NCBI GenBank assembly: GCA_000733355.1 | Contig: JNVV01000026.1 | Coordinates: 361,444-425,443, forward strand | Reading direction: 5' to 3' | Length of the DNA: 64,000 nucleotides | Source: Falciphora oryzae | Taxonomy: Eukaryota; Ascomycota; Sordariomycetes; Magnaporthales; Magnaporthaceae | Shown: one piece after another, positions 51,491 to 61,877 of the stretch | Numbering within the stretch: the stretch's first letter is position 1 | Layout: every line of letters starts with the position of its first letter | Program-made: the position numbers and the translations under genes | The notes under the pieces: model-generated | What the model saw: only the letters and a program-made list of their open reading frames with translations | Told to the model about the DNA's origin: nothing | Database searches by the model: none

Positions 51491-52842
51491 TCACCGTCTG
51501 CTGAACAACCCCCAGAAACCACCATTCTTGGACCTTGAGCCTGGCGGAGTCCGGTAAGGTTTCAGGGGGTATGTCGGCATCACGTTGTATTCGGAGCTTT
51601 CGCCCGAGCCCGACTCAGAGCTGGACCCGTGCGCCCTCTGCAGCCGCCGCCGCTCGGGTATCTCCCCAAGCTTCGTGCTGACCGACGAGATGGTCATCAT
51701 AGACATCCTATTGGCCACGCTCATCGGGAATCGGTGGCTTCGAAGGGGGCTCCTAGGCCTGTAAGGAATTCCGTCCTCAGTGTCGCCCTTTTTGTCGCCG
51801 CCACCGCCACCGCCGCTGCTGGTGCTGGTGCTGTTTCCGTTGCTGCTGACGGCGGGGCCATGGGCGTCACTGACGCTGGTGGTGGTTGTCGCGGTTGCGG
51901 CGGTGGTGGTGGTGCTGGCACTACCGTCAGCAGTGCTGCTGTTGCTTTTGCTGGCGGTAGCGTTGCTGTCTGCGGAGCCACTACTGTTTCCAGCGCTGCC
52001 GCTACTTTCGGCAGTTGTGGTACTGCTTGCAGTGGCACTTTTAGACAGCTTCCTGCTGTCCCTCTTCGACTCGCTTGCCCTGCGGGCTTTTTTCGAAGCC
52101 GCTGCTGCCTCCTTGGACGCCTTCCGCGACGATTTATTGCCCGGATCCTTTCGCGTCTTTGTGGGTGGCGGCTTTGGGGGCGAGTGCGAGACAATTGCCG
52201 TGCTCGCGTCCGACGCAGAAGCGCGGCGCCGTCGATGGCCATCGCCCGACGACGACGACGACGACGACGACGATGCGGCCCCGCTGGAGGATGCCAGGGA
52301 CCGCCGCGAGGGCGTGTTCCTGAGTCTATGCGAGAGCTGGTCGATGGCGTTGACGGCGTCGATGCGCGACGAGTTGGACAGCCGCTTGAGCGTGTCATAA
52401 GGCAGCATCGCGTCATCATGCTTGCCCATGTGGAGCAGACCGACTAGGGCGGCGTTGAGCTTCCTGAGCGTCCGTCGCAGGACAGACTTGGCCTTGTCTG
52501 GAACCCAACTCGGAGCGAAGGCAGCGGACGGGGAGTCAGTAGACGGTTTCCTCGTCGTCGAAACAGTGTTGCTGTCTGCAGAGATACAGAGTCGGGCCGC
52601 ATTGGGCTGCATTGAGGGGCACACTCACCGTCACCGCGCGCGAGGCGCTTGCCATTCTCGCTCAACCGAGAGGCATATCGCCGTTCGATCTTGTCCCGAT
52701 CCGACTTGAGAGACTTCTGGAGGAGCGACGCCGCGTCCGATTCCGGTGTCGCCTCGTTTGTGCGGCGCCTGAAGACCTCTAGGAGTTCGAGGCAATTGTT
52801 GTAGGTTGTCAAGAGCTTGCTGATGCTGTCGCCGAACCCCAT
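51491..52842 (-). CDS. Uncharacterised Ser-rich protein
   Basis: 432-aa protein from two exons (52842-52629, 52575-51491). I do not recognise the family. Residues 1-71 look helical (GFGDSISKLLTTYNNCLELLEVFRRR, then a charged SDRDKIERRYASRL). A second helical block at about 95-150 includes VLRRTLRKLNAALVGLLHMGK and IDAVNAIDQLSHRLRN. The middle is low-complexity: a run of nine Ser (TCG codons, GAC repeat on the plus strand at 52249-52272), Lys/Ser blocks, then Ser/Thr/Ala stretches. The C-terminus has RSPLRSHRFPMS and ends NGGFWGLFSRR. The two ordered N-terminal blocks and in-phase intron support a real gene. No signal peptide or membrane segment. Confidence 0.72.
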
Positions 52843-55800
52843 GCTTGTAGGGAATCAGTAAAGTGCGGGACCGTTGGAGGAAACGACTGCGATGAGACGT
52901 TTCCTATCCGGCGCTGCGTCCGGGGTCTTGCTCTCTGTTGCTGTTCTTGCCTTTCCGTCTCTTTCTCGCGATTCTTGGGGTGCAATGCGTCTCTCCCTTC
53001 TTTTGCTGCCACCGACCGGGTCTCAAGAAGTGAGGCTGGCTTGGGCTGGAACCAGACCGCGTCAGGAGGCGTGCGGGGCAACGTACCACCGCCATTGTAA
53101 GCCAGCCGCACAAGGCCTTGGCGCCCTCTCGACCAATCCAGGAGCGCCCCCTCGCGCCCCCTCGCGCCCGTGTCTCGCTCTTTGGGCTCGGGCGCCGATT
53201 CCGCGGGGACGAGATGTCATTTCTTTGTGTATTACCTAACGCTTTGCGCCGCGTCCCTTATTCGCTGCATGGACCCTGATGATCGATGCGTTTTCATTGG
53301 GAAGCCGGTGAAGGAAGCCGGGCGGCCTTGGGGCGAAACCCAGTCCCCCCCGCCTTCCTGCCGGCTCTCATTCCCAGCGCTGCCACGCTACACACATACA
53401 TCACTCCTGATTATCCACCTGCGACACATGTGCTGTCTGGCCCGCTGGAGGGGCCGTCGTCTACCTTGATCTAGCATCTTCGCCTTTTCCAGGCGGTGAG
53501 TGGCTGCTCTCGGAGCACAGCCATATCCGGCCTGCGCGCCGCCAAACAGCTCTGGGAAGCACCCGCCAAGACGGTGTTCGTTGAGAAGGGGATGGATGAG
53601 GAGGCAAGTCCTGCAAGCACCTGCCACGCGCGCCGCCTCATCAACGGCCGGCGATCAACAGAGTGGCTGAGGAACGGGCGAAGATCTGATTAGATTTCCC
53701 GTCCTGCGTCTCGGACTCAGTGACTCTGGAAGGACTAGCTCTCCCGCATGCCGTCAATGCTTAGGGGAACCCCGATCTCCCCGTGTGCCTTTGAGCTAGA
53801 TAGAAATGTCGATTGCCCGACTGCCTGCCTGTACGCCTGTACGCCTGTGTCTTGGCGGTGTGACCCCTTGAAAAGGCAAACACGTGGGGTGGTTGCATGG
53901 GGATCCGGAACATTTACTCTGTAGTGACTGCCCGCCTACATGTGCCGGCCTCCTGTTCTGGCTGATGATCCGTCCGCACCTCGGTTCCGTGGACGTGGAC
54001 AAGGCGCAGACCTCCTCAAACTGGTCCCTCAGGCGGCAAATCTGCAAGCCGCGCCACGGAGGTGGCGGACGGAATCAAATCGGAAAAATCGCCATTTTCG
54101 TCCGAGACCCAAGAGCGGATATTCAAGAACATGCCACCTACGTGCCGTCGCATGCGGGCGCGTGTGGGGGTCACGGTTGTACAAGGAGAAACTTGATGGA
54201 CCGAAGGCGATGGAAGAAAAGAAGAGAGTCACACAGTCATCCCGCGTCAACCAATTAATTACCTCGCCACCGGACAGGAAGGAATTCTGGCGCATCGAGC
54301 AAACAAACGATAACGAAATTTGATCCAAAATTACGACGTTGGCAGTGGCGCATGGAACGAATGGCCCAGGGAAGCCAAGGGTGCCCAAGCTGTCGTTTTT
54401 ATGCAAGAGTTGGCGAGACAGCGCTCTCATCCAACCACGAGGCATTGTCACATCATGTGCCTGTCTTCCGACGATCCGAGGGCCCTCTCCCCCCTCTCTC
54501 TTTCCGGCCACGATACCAAGGGATTAGAGCGAGACAGGAGGTGGCCTGTGCCTACCTAGTTAAGGCAGGCATGCTGAGTGGCTGATGATTATGTATATGT
54601 GCACGCACAGAGGAAGGTAACGTCTCCAGACACCGCTTGTTCAGGGTACGAACAACGGGGCGTTCTTGTGTGTACCTCTCTGATTGGCCGCGCCGGGCAC
54701 GTTGGTCTGCAGCATCCTTCGTCTTTCCATGCTCGCGCAGGTATTGAGAGAGCACGAGAGCCGTTGGAGACCCTCGCACAGATCTCTGACCCTGTTGCAT
54801 GCCGCATGCGGGCTGGCTCTCACACGTCAGGAATGGCGCGAATGGCGAATATCGCTTGCTTATCAGGGGCGATCGTGGCGCAACAAGCAAGGCGCCAGGT
54901 ACCTACGGGGCATCGATGCCGGCCCCGTCTTGACCACTTCCCCCCTCGTATGACAACGGCCTCCAAAGACCTGGTCACCATACTCAGAGATATCGCGTCG
55001 TTGATGTTTGTTTGTTTGTGATGATAAAGGCGACGTACCTACCTGTGAAAAGGGAAGTAATGGATAAGGGAAGATGCTGGGAGTGGTAGATAGAAAGCAG
55101 ATGGCTGGAAATTAGGTGACCCAAGAAAGAACGAGACGACCAAACGTTTATCTTTCTTTCAGCTAAGCCGGGCACCGACGATGCGACGTTTTCGGTTCGC
55201 TGTGCCGGCTGAGCGCGCGAGTGAGACGCTATGTGCATCCAGGCTACCCTCACACCCTCCTCCCCTGTCTCCTCATGTGCCGAAGGGCTTATCAAGTGAT
55301 CCTCCAACGGCTAGCCACGCGGGATAAAAAAGCAAGACGCAAAAAAGGGATCAACGGTGCAGCAGGTACCCGTGATGGTGTTGCCATCGTTATCAAACTG
55401 AGAGGCAGGAGGGAGGGTGAAGGGAGCAACCGTTGTTATCCTTGATGCTTGGGGTCGTGGAAGGGGAAAGATTTGGACACTCTGTTTCGATATGCCTTCA
55501 ATGCACAGATGGGGAACATAAGAGTTTCACTTTATGCGGGCACCGATACAGGCAGGACCTGTGTCGGCCGGTTCAGCCCTATATCAAAAGGATCCGTACA
55601 ACATATGTGATCCATACCACGAGGGGTTATTAGTGAGGAGAGTGAGACGAGATGGCCGAGGAGGGCTTGCGATGTCGGATGCCGCAAAAAAAAAAAAAAA
55701 AAAGGGCGGAACAGGCAGCAGCATAAACCCTATGCGAGGACGAAAAAAAAAAGAAGCAATAGGAATGCTTTCCAGGACCTGACGCTTCGAGTAGGTTGGG

Positions 55801-58696
55801 CAGGCGAGCCGGGAGGCGCCTCCGTTTATCGCTGGGTGACGGGTGTGGGCTGGCTCAGGCAGCCTACGGCGTCGGAGGTCCATCGTGGTTGTGTACTTGG
55901 CGCTTGGATGGTGCGATGCCACGACAGGAAAAGCAAAAAGACAAAGCCCGGGCCAGCAAAGGTACCCTGCAAAACCATCGAATCGGCCGACAAAACAATC
56001 AGAGAGAAACAGGAAAAAGCAAACGAAAAAAAAGAAAGAAAAAGCAGGCGGGCGAATCACGATGGCAGCAACGCAAACCATGGAACTTGGGCAAGGCCTT
56101 ATCTCTGGCCCCCCACTGCATCATCCCTTTCCGTCTTCCCAGAACGGAAAGATGGGACCCCTGGCGCAGCCCAGCCCCCGGGCGCCGCCTGATAAAAAAG
56201 AGCGTCTGTGCGGAATGGGAATGGGTGGGATGTCGACAGGGGAGATGGCGAGCGACGTGACGATGCTTGCGCGCCGGCCCACCACCCAGCACTGCTCTCC
56301 CCAACGCGTGGCTAACATTTACCTAAGCGAAAAAAAATTCTGCTGCCAGGCCCTGCAGGCGGTCTTGTACCTCGGTACCTGAAGGTGCCTGCCTTGCGCG
56401 TCATTCTTGGCTGACCGCGAGTGATGTGATAACAAACTGCTCAGCGTCCTGTCGGTACCGAAGTATTGAGTCCCGTTTTCATTCGTTTTTTTCTTCTCGC
56501 TTGCGAAAGCAGATAGAGCCGTCTTGATAGAAGCCGGTATCTATCTGATATGTTTTCTTTGCCTGCTTTTCGAGCACGTGCTCGTGTCGGCTTCTCGTCG
56601 CTGGAGACGAGACGACCAGATTGGAGCGTGATGGCAGCCCAGTGATCCCCCACCTCACCGATCCGCCATGTTCCACACTCCCCACGGCCCGCCAAGCCCT
56701 CTCCGCCCGCAAAAGAGGTGGACAAGCTGGAGCTCCCCACGCAGCTGTTCCTCCGCCCATCCCACACGCTCACTCCATCCGCCCCGAACCTGCTCACTTT
56801 TTGCCCGCCCCAGCCAGGTGTACCTAGGCCTTCGCCACTTGTGTGGTATGGCTGGCTGCCTTGTTGGAGAGCCAGTTGTTGGAGCACAGAGAAGACCACA
56901 GTCAGCCAGGGTGCATGTATCGACGGATACCTGCGTCGAGCGACGTGCTTGGCTGATGGAGGGAATTTGCCGGCGTTTCCGTCATGCACATCAGAAGCAG
57001 TTGGAAACGCATCACAGGTACCTCCCTACCTCTCCATGGTCATCCTGCTGGCCTATCGCACGACTCCCCGTCGGCCGTCGAGCGTCTGCCCACGCTGCGC
57101 GCCCTGCCAGCACGGCGTGCAATATCGAGCTGCCTCCAAGGTCCCGTGGGCGACGAGGGTAAAGTGCCTCCTCCCCCGGCCCACACACCCCCTCCCCCGT
57201 CTCAGCTCTGGCCCCCGAGGAGGTATCCCCCATTATGCGGGAACAAGCCCCAGCTGCCTTGCGGCCCTGCCATTCCCGGGTATTACGCTATGAGATGGTA
57301 ACCTCCAGCCAAACCCTTACGCAGTAGCGTCGATTCCCACACCCCCTTCCCTGCTTGCCAGGAGGTTAGCTCCTCTGACGAGCGTTATCTCGCAGCTTGT
57401 CGCGACCGCACCCGGCCCTTTTCTTCAACCCCTCTCACCTTCGACTGCTGCTCCCTTGCTGGCTCGTCGCTGACCAGAGAGATAGTTGGCCCTGGTCCCC
57501 TTTTTCTACCCACCTCTTCCTTTCAAATCTTGCGTCTATTGCTTCTTTAGTTTTGTTTTTCGACCTAGGTGCCTTCCTGCCTCTGCCTAGGTACACACCT
57601 TCACACACATACTGCAAAACATCCATCTTCCTGGCAACTCCTTGACTGCCGTCCGTATCTCTCACCATTCCCAGCCCGGATTCTGTCTTGGACAGAGCCT
57701 TCTGGGGTCCAGTCGTGAAGAGACACCGGCACGCCTATCGAGTTGCACAAGGCTCCTGTCCTTCAAGACATCCGTCCGGCTTGCTCAGGCTCGCTGCCGT
57801 CCTTATCAGTGTCATCCGCACAGGCCGGGTCGCCCGTTCCATACCTGTGGCGTCCTATCGTGATCGAGGGTAAACCGCGTCAGGGAAGGCCTGGGCCCGG
57901 GTCTGCGTGTTGCCTTCCCATCGGTGCTAGATCCGTTCCTGGCCTTGACCCATAGGCCCAGCCAGAAACGCCAACGCCCAACCACGGCGGCAGGCTTCCC
58001 GCCGCATAATAGTGCCGACACACCCGCCCCGTTATCTTTGGCTCGCGCCGTCCCTGGAATCTAAAGAGGGCGTTCGTCCTCCGTCAGGCCCCTTGTCGCT
58101 CCGCCGGCAGCACATAGGCGTCCACCAGCCGAGTCACCGCTGGTCCCACTAACACGATATCTCGTCATCCCGCCACCCAGGGGCAGAGCCGCTCCCAGTC
58201 CACCTGTCAACTCACAAAAGCCCACCCGTTCCCACTCTCCCGCATTCCGGCGGGAACCCCATCCTACCCACCTTGGGCATTCACGCCTCTTTCCCTTCCC
58301 TCGTTTCGTCCCTCTCTCACTTTCTCCCTCTCTCTTTGATACCGACGCACGATCCGTCCCTGTCCCGGCCTCGGTTCCATGGACGGCCTCAAGAAGAAGA
58401 GGAAGACCCACGCCACTTTCCCGAATGCAGTGATGCGCGCCCGATAGCACCCCTTTCCTCCACTACATTCTTTGACCGCCCAACCATTATTAGAAGCGGA
58501 AACTCCCGCCAGACCAAGGATCCCCGTGCTCGTTCCTGTCTCTTCGCCTCTTACCTTCTTCAGGGACCTTCGCGCTTGCGCTCAGGGGCGGGCGACTGCT
58601 CGGTGGACCGGCCACAACTACATCAGCCAAGAAATACCCGAGCAGGGCTGTGCCGAGTATCACTCTTCCCAGACTCTGCACGGCTGCAGACTCACC
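52843..58696. other. 5.9 kb gene-poor stretch
   Basis: Longest gap in the window. I read both strands and found only short or low-complexity frames with no domain, no conserved splice chain and no repeat element. It contains A18 (55686-55703) and A-runs near 55743 and 56025. From about 57300 rightwards it becomes C/T-rich like a fungal leader. A short upstream reading frame lies at 58379-58447. It could be long regulatory DNA, a non-coding RNA region or decayed sequence. Confidence 0.5.
58379..58447 (+). other. Possible uORF, 22 codons
   Basis: ATG in good context (GTTCCATGG) starts a 22-residue basic peptide (MDGLKKKRKTHATF...) ending at TAG 58445-58447, about 250 bp before the main start and in the same frame. 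It lies in a CT-rich leader-like region. It may repress translation of the downstream gene, or be a chance frame. Confidence 0.35.
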
Positions 58697-60121
58697 ATGT
58701 CAAGATCGACCAAGTCATCGCCGTCACCACCACAAGGGCTGGCATCCCAACCAGGAGAGCCCAGACTCCCTGAGGGCTCCTGCCACTATCTCCTCCCACA
58801 GCAGGAGCTCAAAGGCCAGCGCTGCGGCTGTGTGCACTTCACCCTCAACAAAAACATACCCAGCGCCGTCTGCGTCTGTGGGCATCAGTCATGCTTCCAC
58901 ACCAACGAACCGTACATGCCCGAGCGTGATTACCTGGCTGGCAAGCTCAAGGCCTTGCAGATCAGCTTTGCCACTTTGGAGGAAAGCTTTGTCGCCAGGC
59001 TCAGTGCTTTGGAGGAGCTGGTCGAGAAGAGCAGAGAGGAGGCCAGTCTCGAGATCAAGGGCGCATATCAGAATCTGAGCCGGGCATGGCACTCAATCGG
59101 CGAGGTTGAGCGCCAAAACCACGAGGCCCAGATTCGGTTCAGCCGCCACGGCGAACGAATCGAGCACGTCGAAGACGAGGTGCGGCGCCTCGATAACCGT
59201 CAGCTTGAGTTGAACGATGCCGATATCAGCCTGGAGGAGCGTATCGAGGCTCTCGAAGAATTTGAGGAGTGTGCGACACCCACGAGGCATCGAAGGACTT
59301 CGGAGCTGGACGTGCCGAGGGCAAGCCGTCCAGGCGTCGATGTACCGCTGTTTCCCACGGCCCACACGGCAGCTCCAGCGATAAGGCCACGCAGGCCACC
59401 AACGTCGGCTCCCGAGAGCAGCAATCTTTGGACCGTCCACATCTCACTCCTCCCAGCCTCTACTCTTCCTTTCCCGTTTGAGAGGAACACGGACGCGTAC
59501 AAGCGATGCCTTTCCCGCGGCCTCCACCAGATGGTCGTTATCAACGGCCGTGACGCCGAGGCATTCAACTCGGCCGTGTCCAAGGCCTTCACGAGTCTCC
59601 TCCAGGGCCGCTCGTGGATGCCCCTACAGGCGGAACTCTGCAACGCCGAGACGCTCCAGGGACTCCCCATGATCCGGCGGCTCGATGAATCGCTGATTCA
59701 TGGGCGATACGACTTTGAGTTCCTGCACAAGCACTGCGCGGTGCTGGACAGCAACGGTCTGATTGATTCGCTGTATATTGCCATGCGATTCGACACGCTC
59801 TCCTGGCACGCGCTTCGCAGGGCGCCCATCTTCATGCCAGGCCTTGAAGCATGCTGGGCGTTGGACGCGGTGTTGGACCGCGACGACGACGCTATCGACG
59901 ATAGTGACCGGCCCTCCGCTGGCGAGATCCTGCCCCCTGCTCTGACCAACAACCTGAAGCGCGCTGCGTCGGAGATATCACGCTCATCGAGCTTCGGGTC
60001 GGCGACTGCGCCGGGAGCGGCGGCGGCAGCTGTCATATGCGAGGGTGAGGGGTCCCGACCAAAAGTGGCGAGGGTTGTTCCTAACATTAGCGAGAATCGG
60101 AGGCGCGTTGAGACGGTATGA
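58697..60121 (+). CDS. Uncharacterised Cys/His-motif coiled-coil protein
   Basis: 474-aa intronless gene. I do not recognise a named family. An N-terminal Cys/His cluster (C29, H30, C43, C45, H47, C59, C61, H63, C66, H68) reads CHYLL, CGCVHF and CVCGHQSCFH, consistent with one or two bound zinc ions. Residues about 75-190 are strongly helical and charged with heptad-like spacing, a probable coiled coil (LAGKLKALQISFATLEESF; EERIEALEEFEE). After a Pro-rich linker, residues about 250-400 look globular (LWTVHISLLPASTLPFPFERNT; ALRRAPIFMPGLEACWALD). The C-terminus is Ser/Ala-rich with basic RPKVARV. No signal peptide or membrane segment. Start chosen at the CACCATG context; the frame is open upstream to 58472. 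Role unknown. Confidence 0.75.
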   Translation: MSRSTKSSPSPPQGLASQPGEPRLPEGSCHYLLPQQELKGQRCGCVHFTLNKNIPSAVCVCGHQSCFHTNEPYMPERDYLAGKLKALQISFATLEESFVARLSALEELVEKSREEASLEIKGAYQNLSRAWHSIGEVERQNHEAQIRFSRHGERIEHVEDEVRRLDNRQLELNDADISLEERIEALEEFEECATPTRHRRTSELDVPRASRPGVDVPLFPTAHTAAPAIRPRRPPTSAPESSNLWTVHISLLPASTLPFPFERNTDAYKRCLSRGLHQMVVINGRDAEAFNSAVSKAFTSLLQGRSWMPLQAELCNAETLQGLPMIRRLDESLIHGRYDFEFLHKHCAVLDSNGLIDSLYIAMRFDTLSWHALRRAPIFMPGLEACWALDAVLDRDDDAIDDSDRPSAGEILPPALTNNLKRAASEISRSSSFGSATAPGAAAAAVICEGEGSRPKVARVVPNISENRRRVETV

Positions 60122-61877
60122 CCGTTGACGGCCGCGTCGATCAAGTAGGGAGCGACTTTTTTTGAGCCTTGAGAAGGCCATACGCGGGCTCATCATCGTC
60201 CATGATATCGATGCCGAGCCACCGGGCCAGGCGCGAATACAACGAAATGACAGCAGGAATTGGAAGAGAGCAAGGAAAAGGAAGGATACTATTAACACTT
60301 GGTCCGTATCATCATGGAGGTGTTACTGGCAGCGACGGGAAAGATATTGGACGCCTTTACAGGTAGAACGGAGTGATTGGAGAACTGGGCGTTTTAAATC
60401 TGGAACTATTTGGGGATTGTGTCATAGGATTGATCAACTTGGCTTGTTTGGCGATGGATTATATAGATCAGGGGGGCTAGCAAGTGAATATGCTTTTTAT
60501 TCCGTTGGCGGCGCCTTTTGTGTCCCCGTGAAATAAGGGTCGAGGTGGTTTCTGGGACACGATAGTTTCCTGATGTAGCCTGAGAGGAGACGGAATCCAG
60601 TCGTTACCCCTGATGAGGCTAGATGTGTCTACCAAGGTGCCAGACACTATTGTTCCCGTCTAGCGAGGTTTAGTCGACGCTGCCCCATCCAGCCACTTTC
60701 TGCTTTCTTTATATGCCCACCGTTGCAACTCTCGTATGCCTATTTTTTTTTTCTGTTGGAGAAGAAGCCATGTATCTACCGGGCAGTGCGTTGGGTTTTC
60801 TTTTTTGCATGTGGCTTGGGTGGAAGCCCGGGAGTGGTTACACGGGCATTGAAAGAAGGATGGGCACTACTGGCTGTGTACCCCCAGGGCGTGTGTCACC
60901 AACAGCGCGATCTATCCCGCGCTGTCTAGGTGCGTGTATGCCCGGCCACGTGGGAAGGAGGAACGCCACGCGAGGGGAACACGGCCCCTCGCCCAATCGG
61001 AGGCTAGGGGTGCTCAGGGGGGGCCTTCTACTAGGTGACGTCGTGCCTGGGCCTAGTGGGAGGGCCTGCGCACCGACAGGGAAGGAGGCAGCCAAGTTGG
61101 CGGGTGGGCGTCGGGGATCTCTTTGTAGCGCAAAGATACAGCCCGCATACACAGGACGCCAGCTGCCACTGCGCCCGCCCCTTTCATCCCTGACTGCGCG
61201 TTTGTGGAAGTGGTTGGAGCTTATTCGAACGACAGAGACAAAGGCGAACCACTGGCTAGGTGGGGCATGCACTAGCAGGCACGCGTCCGAGTATTATAGG
61301 GCTGGTATGTCATATGCGCTGTGTTTTCTGGACAAAGGGCTTTGTTAGGTGCTGGGAAGCAAGCATGAACTCATCGCATTCACACGTCATGTCCAGCGAG
61401 TTACGGGATTTGGGGGTTAGGGTGCGAGAGAATCAATGGGCTCCGCTTGTATTATGTCAGGTGATGGCGCTCAAGAACTGCCGCCCGGTTCCGGCGATCC
61501 ACGCGCTAGATGGTGGGCCCGCCCGTCAACGAGGCGCGACGCAAGGCTGCGAGCGCTTCATTGTTCCGCACCTTTCTCCTCTAGATTGCGGGCGAAGCAC
61601 GCTGCCGTGACAGCGTTTACTTAAATCCCTCCCGGATATCCTAAGCCGCTTTTTACATTCGATTTCGCCGCCCTCCAATCTCCCCCAGGACGCGATCGAT
61701 CATGTTGCAACGCCGCTAAAATTCACCCCCAGACCTCCCGCCTACCACCCGTCTAACCCCCAACCAAGCCACAGCACCTCAAAGAGTTGTCGCTAGACTG
61801 TCGCTTTTTCGCCAGATCAAAACCACACCCGGCACAGCCCTGCGCAACCAGCGCACGGCCAGACATCGCTGCCCACC
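60122..61877. other. Intergenic, upstream of NCBP3-like gene
   Basis: 1.8 kb. A 211-codon open frame at 60713-61348 shows no recognisable domain and biased composition, so I do not call it. The last 250 bp (CCCTCCAATC..., CACC-rich) look like promoter and leader. Confidence 0.5.

Noticed and set aside
56441..57293. 180-190 codon frames in the gene-poor stretch
   Set aside because: Opposing frames overlap each other, Pro/Arg/Ser bias, no domain and no convincing splice chain.
60713..61348. 211-codon frame before the NCBP3-like gene
   Set aside because: No recognisable domain, and composition is like chance GC-rich frames; could be revisited with transcripts.
61405..61420. Telomere-like GGGTTAGGG
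   Set aside because: A single copy within unique sequence; not a repeat array.
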